Positions 45,650-57,533 of a DNA stretch of 64,000 nucleotides are shown piece after piece (position 1 is the first letter of the stretch; every line of letters starts with the position of its first letter). The notes under the pieces are model-generated. The model ran no database searches. It was not told the DNA's origin and saw only the letters and a program-made list of their open reading frames with translations. The stretch is from the NCBI RefSeq assembly GCF_936928535.1, contig NZ_CAKZHY010000055.1:33539-97538 (forward strand). Reading direction: 5' to 3'. The position numbers and the translations under genes are program-made. Source of the DNA: an uncultured Bradyrhizobium sp. GTDB lineage: Bacteria; Pseudomonadota; Alphaproteobacteria; Rhizobiales; Xanthobacteraceae.

Positions 45650-46864
45650 TCAGCATTCCTTGGGATCGACCAGACCGTCGCTGCGTCCGACGATCTCGTA
45701 GTTCCCGCCCTTGGCGACCGCGGTGTACATCTTCATCTTGCAGTGCCGCTTGCCCGGCACCATCTCGGCCGGCCCGCCCGGACCTTCGGCGATCTTGGCG
45801 TGGTCGAGCGCAGCGGCGACCGATTCACGGTCGATCTTGCCGGCTTCCTTGACGGCGGCTTCCCACAGCTTCAGGCCGCGATAGGTGCCGGTCGCCGCGC
45901 TGCCGGCGGCGAACAGGAAGTTGCCCGGAAAATCCTTCTCGTAGGCCGCCTGGATCTTGGCGTCGAACGGGTTCTCCTTGGTCAGCACCTTGAAATAATC
46001 GAGGCAGCTCGCAAGGCCCTCGATCTCGTTGGCCTGATTGATGTTGAGCGTGTTCTCGTCATAGTAGACGCAGGCGAGACGCCCGCCGTTCTTGAGGAAG
46101 CCGGCTTCATAGAGCTGCTTGAAGAAAGGACCGACACCAGGCGGGATGACGGTGTTGAAGACGACGTCGACCTTGTTGGAGATGATGCGGTTGACGGTCG
46201 CGGAGAAGTCGATCTGGTCGAGCGGATAGTATTCCTCGAACACGACCTCGCCGCCGTTGGATTCGATCACCTTGCGCGCATAGACGTTGAGCGTATGCGG
46301 CCAGACATAGTTGGCGCTTGGCAGCGCGAACTTCTTGCCGCCGTTCTTGATCAGCCAGGGAATGAACTCGTCGCATTGCTGCGCCGGCGTCGGGCCGGTG
46401 CAGAACAGATAGGGCGTGCACTCCTTGCCCTCGTAGAGTTGCGGATAGATGTAGAGCGTCTTGCCGCGCGCCACGATCGGATCCTTGATCGCGTTGCGCA
46501 TCGACGAGGTGATGCCGCCCAGCACCATGTCGACCTTGTCGCGCTGGATCAGCTTTCGCACGTTGCCGACCGCAACGGATTCGTTCGACGCGGTGTCCTC
46601 GATGTAAAGCTCGAGCGGGCGGCCGAGCAGGCCACCTGCTGCGTTGATGTCCTTGATCACCATCTTGGCGACATTGGCGTCGGCGTTGCCGGCGTAGGCG
46701 ATCGGGCCGGTGAGGTCGGTCGCGATGCCGACCTTGATCGGGGCTTCGGCGGCATTGGCCCAGGGCGCCGGGATCACCCAGCTGCCGACGCCGGTCGCGA
46801 CCGCGCCGGAGGCGAAAGCGAAATTGGACAGGAAGCGGCGGCGTGAGAGTTGACGATCAAACAT
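45650..46864 (-). CDS. ABC transporter substrate-binding protein, urea/short-chain amide type (Tat signal)
   Basis: The protein has 404 aa from ATG 46864 with AAGGGG upstream. A twin-arginine motif SRRRFLSNF and an Ala-rich cleavage region (PAPWANAAEAP) target it to the periplasm. The type I binding fold (IKVGIATDLTGPIAYAGNADANVAKMVIKDINAAGGLLGRPLELYIED) resembles UrtA, FmdD and AmiC. It delivers substrate to the permeases encoded around it. The long ORF-track start is rejected because the signal begins at 46864. Confidence 0.92.
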   Translation of the reverse strand: MFDRQLSRRRFLSNFAFASGAVATGVGSWVIPAPWANAAEAPIKVGIATDLTGPIAYAGNADANVAKMVIKDINAAGGLLGRPLELYIEDTASNESVAVGNVRKLIQRDKVDMVLGGITSSMRNAIKDPIVARGKTLYIYPQLYEGKECTPYLFCTGPTPAQQCDEFIPWLIKNGGKKFALPSANYVWPHTLNVYARKVIESNGGEVVFEEYYPLDQIDFSATVNRIISNKVDVVFNTVIPPGVGPFFKQLYEAGFLKNGGRLACVYYDENTLNINQANEIEGLASCLDYFKVLTKENPFDAKIQAAYEKDFPGNFLFAAGSAATGTYRGLKLWEAAVKEAGKIDRESVAAALDHAKIAEGPGGPAEMVPGKRHCKMKMYTAVAKGGNYEIVGRSDGLVDPKEC

Positions 46865-46868
46865 ATGA

Positions 46869-47726
46869 CTAAACCCCTTTTCCAGCGATGAGGCCCTGCG
46901 GCCGGAATTTGATGAAGGCAATGGCAAGGACGAAGACGAGGACATCGGCGACGACAGGCGCCATGATCCACGGCAGCGCGGCGCTGAGCGTGCCGATGAC
47001 GCCGGCGCCGGCAACGGGACCGATGAAGGAGCCGACCCCGCCGACCATGACGGCGACAAAGCCCTGGATCAGGAAGCGGATGCCGAGATCGGCATAGAGG
47101 CTGAACACCGGCACGATCAGCGCGCCGGCAAGGCCGGCGAGCGCCGAGCCGAACGCAAACGTGGCGCCGTACATCAGAGGCGTGGAAATGCCCGAGGCCC
47201 GCGCCAGCGACGGATTCTCCAGCGTGGCGCGCATGCGCAGACCAAAGCTGGTGCGCGATAGCAACAAATAGCACCCGACCATCACGAGCAGCGTGATGAC
47301 GATGATGGTGAAGCGCCAGGCCGAGATGTGCATGGTGCCGATATCGATCGAGCCGCCGATCGGCTCGGGCACGGTGAGATAGAAGCCGCCGATCAGCCCG
47401 CGCACGGATTCGCGGATGATCAGGCCGAGCGCGTAAGTGCCGAGCATGGCGACGATCGGCGCGGCGTAGAAGCGCCTGATAATCAGCGCCTCCAGCACGA
47501 AGCCGAGCGCGCCGACCAGGAAAGGCGCGGCGACCATGCCGGCCCAGATCGGCAGGCCCTTGGCATAAGCGAGATAGGTGATGTAGGCCCCGAGCAGGAC
47601 AAACTCGCCCTGCGCGAAGTTAAAGATACCCATCATGCTGGCGATGATCCCGAGCCCCAGCACGATCAACACGATGATCGCGCCGAAGCTCAGGATTTCG
47701 AACGCCGCGACGAACGCGTTAGCCAT
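46869..47726 (-). CDS. Branched-chain/urea-type ABC transporter permease (LivH/UrtB-like)
   Basis: This 285-aa protein has about eight membrane helices, with LGLGIIASMMGIFNFAQGEFVLLGAYITYLAY, RAGSGISTPLMYGATFAFG-like EAA loop residues (ASGISTPLMYGATFAFGSALAGLAG) and GGVGSFIGPVAGAGVIGTLSAALP. It is the first importer gene. The amidase lies upstream on the same strand, about 100 bp away across a dispersed repeat. Confidence 0.93.
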   Translation of the reverse strand: MANAFVAAFEILSFGAIIVLIVLGLGIIASMMGIFNFAQGEFVLLGAYITYLAYAKGLPIWAGMVAAPFLVGALGFVLEALIIRRFYAAPIVAMLGTYALGLIIRESVRGLIGGFYLTVPEPIGGSIDIGTMHISAWRFTIIVITLLVMVGCYLLLSRTSFGLRMRATLENPSLARASGISTPLMYGATFAFGSALAGLAGALIVPVFSLYADLGIRFLIQGFVAVMVGGVGSFIGPVAGAGVIGTLSAALPWIMAPVVADVLVFVLAIAFIKFRPQGLIAGKGV

Positions 47727-47743
47727 GCGATCATTTCTTGTTT

Positions 47744-47794
47744 TGACGCGTTTTCTTCACGCGAACCGGGATCCACTTCGCTCGAAAACGCTTT
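47744..47794. repeat. Dispersed 50-bp inverted-end repeat (copy 2)
   Basis: TGACGCGTTTTCTTCACGCG...CACTTCGCTCGAAAACGCT matches the copy at 14381-14431. It sits between the amidase stop and the LivH-like start. Confidence 0.88.
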
Positions 47795-47825
47795 GCTGTC
47801 CCGCCCGCCAGGATCAATTCCCCGC

Positions 47826-49340
47826 TCACATCTTCTTCCAGTCGCCGATCTGCTCGAAGGCATGCGCGGCGCGGTAGATGGTGGATTCCTCGAACATGCG
47901 GCCGACCAGCATCAGGCCGGCAGGCAAGCCATCGACCATGCCGCAAGGCAGCGACATCGCGGGATGGTGGGTGATGTCGAACGGTGCCGTGTTGGAGATC
48001 ATCTCCAGCGCGCGGGCGACATACTCCTCGCGGCTGGCGTGGGGCTCCGGCAGCTTGGTCGCCTTCATCGGCGTCGTCGGCATCAGCAGCAGATCATAGT
48101 CGCTGAACGCCTTGTCGTAGGCCGCGGTCAGCCGTCGCGAGATGTTGAGCGCCTTGCCATAGAAGCGCGGACCGAAATTATTGTTGATGTAGGTGCCGAG
48201 CATCATGAACAATTTCGTGGTCTCCGACAGCGAGTCGGCCTGCCGGCGCCAGCCACGGTGAAAATCCATCAGCGAGGTCGAATAGAGATCGCCGCGGGAA
48301 AGCCCGTAACCATCACCGAACATCATGGTCTGGGTCAGGCCTTCGGTGCCGATCGGAGTCCAGATCGCGCCGCCCAGCAGGTGCATCGGGATCGATACCG
48401 TCTCCACGCTGGCGCCAAGATCCTTGAAGCGCTTCGCCGCCTCGCGAACGCTTTCATTGACCGCGGCCTCGGCGCCCGGCTGCTCGAAGCCTTCCTTGAC
48501 GATCCCGATCTTCATGCCCTTGACGCCCTGGCCGAGCGCCTTGGTGTACTCCTCGACCGTCGGCGACTTGATGCGCGGATCGTAGCCGTCGTCGCCGGCG
48601 AGCACTTCGAGCAGCAGCGCGTTGTCGGCAACCGTCGCCGTCATCGGGCCGGTATGGTCGACATAGATCTCGATCGGCATGATCCCGGTGTACGGCACCA
48701 GACCCCAGGTCGGCTTCATGCCGTAGATGCCGCAGAACGAGGACGGCATGCGGATCGAGCCGCCCTGGTCGCCGCCGATCGCCATGTCCACCTCCCCGAG
48801 AGCCACGACGACGCCCGACCCCGACGACGAGCCACCGGCCGAGTAACCCATCTTGTGCGGGTTATGCACCGGCCCATAGGAGCCGGTGTGGCTGCCGCCG
48901 GACAGGCAGAAATGCTCGCAATGCACCTTGCCCTTGATCTCGGCGCCGGCGTCCAGCATGCGCGTGACGATGGTCGCGTCGAAATCGGGCACATAGCCTT
49001 CCAGGGTCGACGAACCATTGGTCATGGGAACGCCGGCCAGCATGATGTTGTCCTTCAGGGCCACCGTCTTGCCCTTGAGCTTGCCGCTGGCGGCGCCCTT
49101 CACGGTCGATTTGCGGTACCAGGCATTGCGAGGGTTCTCCTCCGCGGACGGCCGATAGCCCGGCGTGCGCGGGTATTTCACCTCGGGCACCTCGTCGGGC
49201 ATTGCGGCGACGAGATTGTAGGCCTCGATTGAGCCCTGCATCAGGCCGCGGAACGAAGCGACGTCATCGTCGGTCAGCGAAAGGCCGCACTGCTTGGCGA
49301 CATCGCGAAGTTGGGCTGGCGTGGGAAGGACAACTGTCAC
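47826..49340 (-). CDS. Amidase, amidase-signature family
   Basis: The protein has 504 aa from GTG 49340, with AGGAGAGCGCC directly before it; the 532-aa ORF start is rejected. The Ser-cisSer-Lys triad is visible: ALKDNI (Lys), YSAGGSSSGSGVVVALGEVDMAIGGDQGGSIRMPS (cis-Ser and nucleophile Ser). The overall pattern resembles aliphatic/aryl amidases associated with nitrile hydratase loci, although no nitrile hydratase is present. It would hydrolyse amides imported by the adjacent ABC system. Confidence 0.92.
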   Translation of the reverse strand: MTVVLPTPAQLRDVAKQCGLSLTDDDVASFRGLMQGSIEAYNLVAAMPDEVPEVKYPRTPGYRPSAEENPRNAWYRKSTVKGAASGKLKGKTVALKDNIMLAGVPMTNGSSTLEGYVPDFDATIVTRMLDAGAEIKGKVHCEHFCLSGGSHTGSYGPVHNPHKMGYSAGGSSSGSGVVVALGEVDMAIGGDQGGSIRMPSSFCGIYGMKPTWGLVPYTGIMPIEIYVDHTGPMTATVADNALLLEVLAGDDGYDPRIKSPTVEEYTKALGQGVKGMKIGIVKEGFEQPGAEAAVNESVREAAKRFKDLGASVETVSIPMHLLGGAIWTPIGTEGLTQTMMFGDGYGLSRGDLYSTSLMDFHRGWRRQADSLSETTKLFMMLGTYINNNFGPRFYGKALNISRRLTAAYDKAFSDYDLLLMPTTPMKATKLPEPHASREEYVARALEMISNTAPFDITHHPAMSLPCGMVDGLPAGLMLVGRMFEESTIYRAAHAFEQIGDWKKM

Positions 49341-49491
49341 GGCGCTCTCCTGAAGTTTCTTGAAACGATCCTTGGGCGTGGCCGCCCCGGCGCGACGCAC
49401 CACCGGCCTCGCCGAAACATTCAAAACGGAAATATTTTCCTTTTCAAGTATTATTTTGCCCCTGATGCGCCCGGCGGATCGCCCGTGCGAG

Positions 49492-50676
49492 TCAGATCGG
49501 CTTGATCAGCTTGAAGTCGAGGCCATCGGCCTCGGCGAGATGCATCGGCATCCGCGCGCGCCCGTTGCGAACGGTGACCGTTCCGCGGGCGCCGCTGTAG
49601 ACGATGTTGCGGCCGGCCGCGAGCATCGGCCCCATCGCCAATGAGCCCGCCTTGTTGGCGACCGCTTCGAGAAAGCGCATGCCTTCATAGCCGGACTGCC
49701 CGACCGAACCGATCGGCGGTGCATTCGGCCCGAACATCGCGCGATAGCGGCTCTGAAAGTCGTCATTGGCGCGCGCGCCGGTGCCGGTGAAATAGCCGGA
49801 CGCACAGAACATGTTCTCGCTGTTGTCGGCCCCGATACCGAGCAGGACGGTGTCGTCCATGGCGCCGGCAAGCCGCAGCGTGGTGCCCCCCAGGCCGCAT
49901 TCGCCGAAGGCGCGATTGAAGGCGCTACTGTCAGTGCCGATCAGCGAGATCAGCACCACGTCGGGCCGTGCGGCGCGGATGCGCGCCAGGTGCGGCTCGT
50001 GATTGTCCTCGCCCAAGGGGACGAACTCCTCGCCGACGACGTGGCCGCCGGTTTCCTTGATGTAGTTCTTCACCGCGCGGTGCGACTGCCAGGGCCAGAC
50101 GTAATCGCTGCCGATCAGGTACCAGCGCTTGGCCTTCTTGACGTCCGCGAGCCAGTGGATCGACGGCCGGCTTTGCCAGCGCGGCGTCTCGCCGATCGCC
50201 ATCACGCCCGGCGTGCGCTCGCCGCCTTCATAGACCGGCGTGTAGATATAGGGGATGCGATGACGCGTGGTGATGTCGCGCAAGGCCACGCGAACCGCGC
50301 TGGTGTGCAGGCCGACGATGAGATCGAGTTCGTCGTAGGCGATCGCCTGCTCGGCGCGGTTCAGCACCTCGTCCAGCGGACCGCCGGCGTCGTAGACGGA
50401 AAACTCGACCTCGCGACCGAGAATGCCGCCACGCTTGTTGATTTCGGCAACCGCGAGCTGCGCGGAGTTGGTCGCGCAGGGACCCCAGACCCCCGGAGAT
50501 CCCGTGCAGCAGATGAAGCCGCCGACACGCAGCCTGTTGGTGCCGCGCCGCTTGAAGAAGGCGTGATCGCTCGGCGACAACGAACCGTCAGCCGCCGATG
50601 ACGACAGATTCCTGAACAGCAAGGACGGCGGCAACGCCGGACCGCCGTGAGCCGGGAAGTTTACCGTCGCGCGCAC
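49492..50676 (-). CDS. AmiC-like amide-binding protein without a signal peptide
   Basis: The protein has 394 aa from GTG 50676 with AGGAG five bases upstream; the 419-aa ORF start is rejected. The Leu/Ile/Val-binding type fold includes GSPGVWGPCATNSAQLAVAEINKRGGILGREVEFSVYDAGG and YEGGERTPGVMAIGETP, as in AmiC. The N-terminus (MRATVNFPAHGGPALPPSLL) is not a secretion signal, so a cytosolic sensor role like that of Pseudomonas AmiC is plausible. No AmiR-type antiterminator gene is visible; the neighbour is a MarR gene. Confidence 0.82.
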   Translation of the reverse strand: MRATVNFPAHGGPALPPSLLFRNLSSSAADGSLSPSDHAFFKRRGTNRLRVGGFICCTGSPGVWGPCATNSAQLAVAEINKRGGILGREVEFSVYDAGGPLDEVLNRAEQAIAYDELDLIVGLHTSAVRVALRDITTRHRIPYIYTPVYEGGERTPGVMAIGETPRWQSRPSIHWLADVKKAKRWYLIGSDYVWPWQSHRAVKNYIKETGGHVVGEEFVPLGEDNHEPHLARIRAARPDVVLISLIGTDSSAFNRAFGECGLGGTTLRLAGAMDDTVLLGIGADNSENMFCASGYFTGTGARANDDFQSRYRAMFGPNAPPIGSVGQSGYEGMRFLEAVANKAGSLAMGPMLAAGRNIVYSGARGTVTVRNGRARMPMHLAEADGLDFKLIKPI

Positions 50677-50755
50677 GCCAACTCCTGTCTGGCACCAGAC
50701 CTGAAAGCACATTGAGCAGGCGGCCGCGGCATCCGCCCTTTTGTTGGGCAATGAT

Positions 50756-50800
50756 CCTATTTTGAAAATATTGAATATTCAACAATTGAAGTGCATATAG
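50756..50800. promoter_or_regulatory. Palindromic AT-rich region between AmiC-like and marR genes
   Basis: The perfect palindrome TTGAATATTCAA (50771-50782) is flanked by further TTGAA half-sites (TTTTGAAAATA before, CAATTGAAG after). The region is much more AT-rich than its surroundings and is a natural MarR operator in a divergent promoter. Confidence 0.6.
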
Positions 50801-50855
50801 ATGCAGCATTGATTGCAAGACATTCACTCATTTGGGTCAAGACGAAGTCTTAGCC

Positions 50856-51290
50856 GTGGCAAAATCGAACGCTCCCATCACCGAACACCTCGCCTACCTG
50901 CTCGCGCAAGCCAACCGGGAGATCAACCGGCAGTTAGAACTGCGGCTCAGCAAGGAGGGGGTTCCCGTCGAGCAATGGCGCATCCTGAAAGTGCTGTCTG
51001 ATGGCGACGGCCATTCGATGGGCGAGCTTGCGGACGCGGTGCTGCTCAACCATCCGACGCTGACCAAGATGATCGACCGCATGGTTTCCGACACGCTGGT
51101 CTATCGCGTCCAGGACCCCAATGACCGCCGCAAGGTCCTGATGTTCATCTCCGACCGCGGCAAGGTGCTGTGCAAGAAGCTCAACTCGCTCGCGGTGGAC
51201 CAGGAGGAGCACATCCTGGAGAGCTACGGCGACAAGTCGACGAGCGAATTGAAGCGGCTGCTGGAGAGCTTGATCGATAGCTCGAATTGA
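50856..51290 (+). CDS. MarR family transcriptional regulator
   Basis: The protein has 144 aa from GTG 50856 (MAKSNAPITEHLAYLLAQANREINRQLELRL); TTG 50832 would add eight residues. It has a winged helix with MGELADAVLLNHPTLTKMIDRMV as recognition region and RVQDPNDRRKVLMFISDRGK as wing. It is divergent from the AmiC-like gene and so probably controls the amidase/transport locus. The effector would be an amide or acid. Confidence 0.9.
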   Translation: MAKSNAPITEHLAYLLAQANREINRQLELRLSKEGVPVEQWRILKVLSDGDGHSMGELADAVLLNHPTLTKMIDRMVSDTLVYRVQDPNDRRKVLMFISDRGKVLCKKLNSLAVDQEEHILESYGDKSTSELKRLLESLIDSSN

Positions 51291-51416
51291 GGGAAGGCTA
51301 ATCGTGAGAGTTGCGACGCGATGGCGATTGAACTGAGAGGCCGCGGCGCCTCGGACAGCCGGGCCAAACCAGTCAACCTATGCGGCAACTACACCTTCAT
51401 TCACTGAAGGCATTTG

Positions 51417-52907
51417 CTAGCTCTGGCCGGTAGTCGAGGCTGGTCTACCCAGCTTGTAGAGGCGGTAGACGTCCGAAGCGGGCGTGCCTGCGGAGGCTTT
51501 TCCGGCGTACACTTCCTCCACCGCCCAACCCTCTTCGCGCAAACCATCGACAAGTCCGAACGTCTCGTTCCACTCTTGGAGCGCCAACAGATATTGCGCG
51601 TCAAACGACCGAGCGATGGCGGAGATCGCCTTTGGCCTCAGGGCCCCGACACTTGGGTACGTCAGCTGCTTGTGAAATTCGATCGCGGCCGGTGTCTTCA
51701 GTCCCACGAGGTCGACAAGCGGAACATGTCCGGCATATGCGACATAGCCAGCGTCATGGACAAGTATTGTCGGTCGATCAGGCAAATTCTCATTGATCCA
51801 CTGCACGGCGTCGTAAAGGCTTTTCTGATTGCCCGTTATGTGCGTCCAATAGTTGGAAAGTTGCCAACCGAAGGCCAATGGCAGAAAGAAAGCCGAAATC
51901 CCGATAAATCGAAGCGTTTTCGCGCGCGCCGCCGACGTGAGGCCGCACGCAACTGCAAAGAGTATGATCGGCGCAAATATGTAGAGATATCGACTGCCAT
52001 TATGGGAGAGGCCGCTAGGGAGTTTCCAGAAATACGAGCCTATGAAAATGGCCGCGAACACGGCCAGCAGAATCCCGACCGAGCGCGGCCGTACGAAACG
52101 AACGCACAGAAAAAGAGGGAAGCAGGCCACCGCAGCTCGAGCCATTGCCAATGACACGAAGAGCAATTTGGTCGACCAATCTGCGTATCGGTCCGCGAAG
52201 TAGTACGTTTTGGCGCCGACAGTGCTGGGAATCAACGAGCCCGTGTCGACCCAGTACCAAACGAGGAACGGCACAGCACTTAGAAGCGCGGTCGCGCATG
52301 CGCTGATCTTGAAGCGGGACGAGTGACCGCTGTCCCGAAGCAAGATGAACATCGATCCGACAGACAGAAGACCAAGCTCCGGCCGAACAAAGGGCATGAT
52401 CCCGCAAAGAAGAGAGAGCCAGATCGTCCTTCTCTTGTCTGTGAGCAGCTTGATGTTCCAAGCCACCGCAGCCATCGCGAGCCCGGTGTCCATTCCGTTC
52501 AAGAGCTGAAACAGCGTGCCCGCAAAGATCAGGCCGCCGAGAGCGACGAGCGTCGCCTCCCGGCGGGTGCATCCAACGTTGATGCAGCTGAAAAATAAGC
52601 CGAGCACATACGAGACGCCGCAAAGCGCGCCGAGCACGTACAATGCGAAAGTGTCTGAGAGGGTGGCTTTCTCGATAGCCAGCAGCAGAGCGAGATGCAC
52701 ACCACTCGTGGCCCCAACGAGGGCGGGAACTCCGAGATAATTCTCATCGTGGCCCTGGTGAATAACCTGCGCATTGTGCAAGTTGATGAAGGCATCATCC
52801 GTCGGGAATACAGCTCCTCCGACAACCCAATAGACCATCGCGAAAATCGAGGCCGTAGCGAATACGCAGGCCGCGATGGCCCATTGACCCTTCAGGAGCG
52901 GCCCCAA
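51417..52907 (-). CDS. Polytopic membrane protein with GT-C glycosyltransferase-like features
   Basis: This 496-aa protein has about ten hydrophobic helices. It starts at TTG 52907 with GAAGG upstream. The N-terminal loop has an Asp-Asp pair (VVGGAVFPTDDAFINLHNAQVI) at the position of the catalytic acid motif in GT-C enzymes such as PMT/ArnT types. The C-terminal 120 residues form a soluble domain (AVQWINENLPDRPTILVHDAGYVAYAG). Codon use is less GC-rich than in the flanking genes, which suggests recent acquisition. The substrate is unknown. Confidence 0.7.
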   Translation of the reverse strand: MGPLLKGQWAIAACVFATASIFAMVYWVVGGAVFPTDDAFINLHNAQVIHQGHDENYLGVPALVGATSGVHLALLLAIEKATLSDTFALYVLGALCGVSYVLGLFFSCINVGCTRREATLVALGGLIFAGTLFQLLNGMDTGLAMAAVAWNIKLLTDKRRTIWLSLLCGIMPFVRPELGLLSVGSMFILLRDSGHSSRFKISACATALLSAVPFLVWYWVDTGSLIPSTVGAKTYYFADRYADWSTKLLFVSLAMARAAVACFPLFLCVRFVRPRSVGILLAVFAAIFIGSYFWKLPSGLSHNGSRYLYIFAPIILFAVACGLTSAARAKTLRFIGISAFFLPLAFGWQLSNYWTHITGNQKSLYDAVQWINENLPDRPTILVHDAGYVAYAGHVPLVDLVGLKTPAAIEFHKQLTYPSVGALRPKAISAIARSFDAQYLLALQEWNETFGLVDGLREEGWAVEEVYAGKASAGTPASDVYRLYKLGRPASTTGQS

Positions 52908-52939
52908 GTCGAACTACCTTCATCTAGCCGGATAAGAAA

Positions 52940-52959
52940 TTATTGCCTGAAGGCAATAA
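52940..52959. promoter_or_regulatory. Hairpin/palindrome in the leader of the GT-C-like gene
   Basis: TTATTGCC-TGAA-GGCAATAA is a perfect 8-bp stem 33 bp upstream of the start. It could be an operator or leader hairpin; no T-run follows on either side. Confidence 0.45.
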
Positions 52960-53285
52960 CGCTTTCCTAATGGGGCCGGTCATTGCGGCCCGATGAGGCC
53001 TATGCCCTAACAACCGTCTCGGATTTGAGCGCGGAGCGGCCGGCTTGTCCGACTGACGCAATGACTCAGGCTGTTGCCGCGAGGACGTACCGCCGAGTGC
53101 GCAAGCGCAAATCCAAGCGGTGCGCGCGCGTGGCGTTCAACTGTAATTTTGCCATCCTCACGATAGCGAGCGCCGTCCACTCATGGCGCCCCTGAAGATC
53201 AGCAAGGAGACGAAGCGCTTTCAAGCGTTAGATAAAAACGACCGAGTTCTGAACGGCCGCAATATTTAACCCGTCGAATTACTGG
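52960..53285. other. Intergenic region between GT-C-like gene and secA
   Basis: No gene is supported. The 70-aa plus-strand ORF at 52983-53195 is Arg-rich without motif or ribosome site. No tRNA or terminator with a T-run was recognised here. Confidence 0.35.
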
Positions 53286-56126
<2,841 letters not shown>

Positions 56127-56478
56127 GCCTAGTTCCTGTGTTCGCGATTTAACCGCGTTGCAGCCAAGAAGTTGTCACCCTCCGGCCTATCAACTCACCG
56201 TGACGCCTTATGGCGCCAGAGCCCGGACTGCGGGAGGTCATCCGCCATATGGGTGGGAATTGGGCTAGTCTGGGTTCAACGGCCAAAAACGCAGCAAAAT
56301 AAACGCCATCGCCATGGTCGCGACCGGGCAGAGATATGGCCCGGTCAGGGCCTTGTCAACGGCGGGCGCATTGCCGCTAATTCATCATTTTGACAGACTT
56401 TTCGCGTTGCCAAGCCCCCGTGATTGGGCGAGTGTCCGCCCCGCTCGAGCAGACCCTGCTTCAACATAAGGATTTTCC
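56127..56478. other. Divergent intergenic region secA / PpiC foldase
   Basis: A 352-bp region without a gene; the short ORFs in the track have no ribosome sites or recognisable motifs. A TTGACA-like hexamer (TTTTGACAGAC near 56392) may be part of the foldase promoter, but no good -10 box follows at the right spacing. Confidence 0.4.
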
Positions 56479-57453
56479 ATGACCACCTCGTTCCCGGTAA
56501 CCACCGGCCAGCGTTTTCGCCATGCGTCCGCCCTGGCTGGCTCCCTGGGACTGGCAGCCTGCTTGGCGCTGACCCTGGCGTTCGCAGGCCCGCTCCGGGC
56601 GGCCGATGATCCGGTCCTGGCGAAGGTCAATGGCGCTGAAATCAAGAAGAGCGACGTCACCATGGCCGAGGAAGAGCTCGGACCGAGCCTCGCCCAGATG
56701 GATCCGGCGACCAAGGACGAGAACGTCCTGTCGTTCCTGATCGACATGAAGATCGTGTCCAAGGCCGCCGAGGACAAGAAGGTCGCCGATGGCGAGGATT
56801 TCAAGAGGCGTATGGCATTCGCCCGCAACCGGCTGCTGATGGACAGCCTGCTGGCCCAGGAAGGCAAGGCGGCGACCAACGACGACGCCATGAAGAAGGT
56901 CTATGAGGAGGCCTCCAAGCAGATCACCGGCGAGCAGGAAGTGCGCGCCCGCCACATCCTGGTCGAGACCGAGGACGAGGCCAAGGCGGTCAAGGCCGAG
57001 CTCGACAAGGGCGCCGATTTCGCCGAGCTCGCCAAAAAGAAGTCCAAGGATCCGGGCTCGGCCGACGGCGGCGACCTCGGCTTCTTCACCAAGGAACAGA
57101 TGGTGCCGGAATTCTCGGCCGTGGCCTTCGCGCTCGAGCCGGGCAAGATCTCCGACCCCGTGAAGTCGCAGTTCGGCTGGCACGTCATCAAGGTCGAGGA
57201 AAAGCGTAACCGCAAGGCGCCGGAGTTCGATCAGGTCAAGCCCCAGATCGAGCAGTACGTCACCCGCAAGGCCCAGGCCGATTACGTCGCCAAGCTCCGC
57301 GCCGAAGCCAAGGTCGAGCGCATGGACCAGCCGGCGGCGGACGCCTCCAAGGATGCCAAGCCGGCCGACGCAGCCAAGCCGACCGACGCAGCCAAGCCGG
57401 CCGACGCAGCCAAGCCCGCCGACAGCAAGATGGCGCCGCCCGCCAAGAAGTAA
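56479..57453 (+). CDS. PpiC-type (parvulin) peptidyl-prolyl cis-trans isomerase, periplasmic
   Basis: The protein has 324 aa from ATG 56479 with AAGGATTTTCC upstream. It has a signal peptide (LAACLALTLAFAGPLRAAD), an N-terminal SurA/PrsA-like helical region, and a parvulin domain (VRARHILVETEDEAKAVKAEL through SKDPGSADGGDLGFFTKEQMVPEFSAVAFALEPG, ending QFGWHVIKVEEKR). The last 45 residues are a KPADAA repeat tail. It likely assists folding of exported proteins delivered by the Sec pathway, consistent with being divergent from secA. Confidence 0.93.
   Translation: MTTSFPVTTGQRFRHASALAGSLGLAACLALTLAFAGPLRAADDPVLAKVNGAEIKKSDVTMAEEELGPSLAQMDPATKDENVLSFLIDMKIVSKAAEDKKVADGEDFKRRMAFARNRLLMDSLLAQEGKAATNDDAMKKVYEEASKQITGEQEVRARHILVETEDEAKAVKAELDKGADFAELAKKKSKDPGSADGGDLGFFTKEQMVPEFSAVAFALEPGKISDPVKSQFGWHVIKVEEKRNRKAPEFDQVKPQIEQYVTRKAQADYVAKLRAEAKVERMDQPAADASKDAKPADAAKPTDAAKPADAAKPADSKMAPPAKK
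57355..57426 (+). repeat. 18-bp tandem repeat in the foldase tail
   Basis: Four consecutive 18-bp units (GCCAAGCCGGCCGACGCA and variants, the last one degenerate) encode AKPADA repeats. Unit number could vary by slippage. Confidence 0.85.
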
Positions 57454-57498
57454 GAATTCGCTGTCACTTCGGTGACGCGAAGAGTATCTAAGCCTACC

Positions 57499-57533
57499 AG
57501 ATGCCCGGCCCCGCACAGAGGGGCCGGGCATCT
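57499..57533 (+). terminator. Strong GC-rich hairpin between the foldase and argJ genes
   Basis: A perfect 14-bp stem (AGATGCCCGGCCCC / GGGGCCGGGCATCT) with a 7-base loop lies 46 bp after the foldase stop. It lacks a T-run (GCATATCC follows), so termination may be partial. The ORF-track argJ start at 57501 lies inside this stem. Confidence 0.65.

Noticed and set aside
47328-49232. 634-aa plus-strand ORF opposite the amidase and LivH-like genes
   Set aside because: It spans two real genes and an intergenic repeat on the other strand, so it is a GC-driven shadow ORF.
52983-53195. 70-aa plus-strand ORF upstream of secA
   Set aside because: Arg-rich with no motif and no ribosome site; looks like chance.
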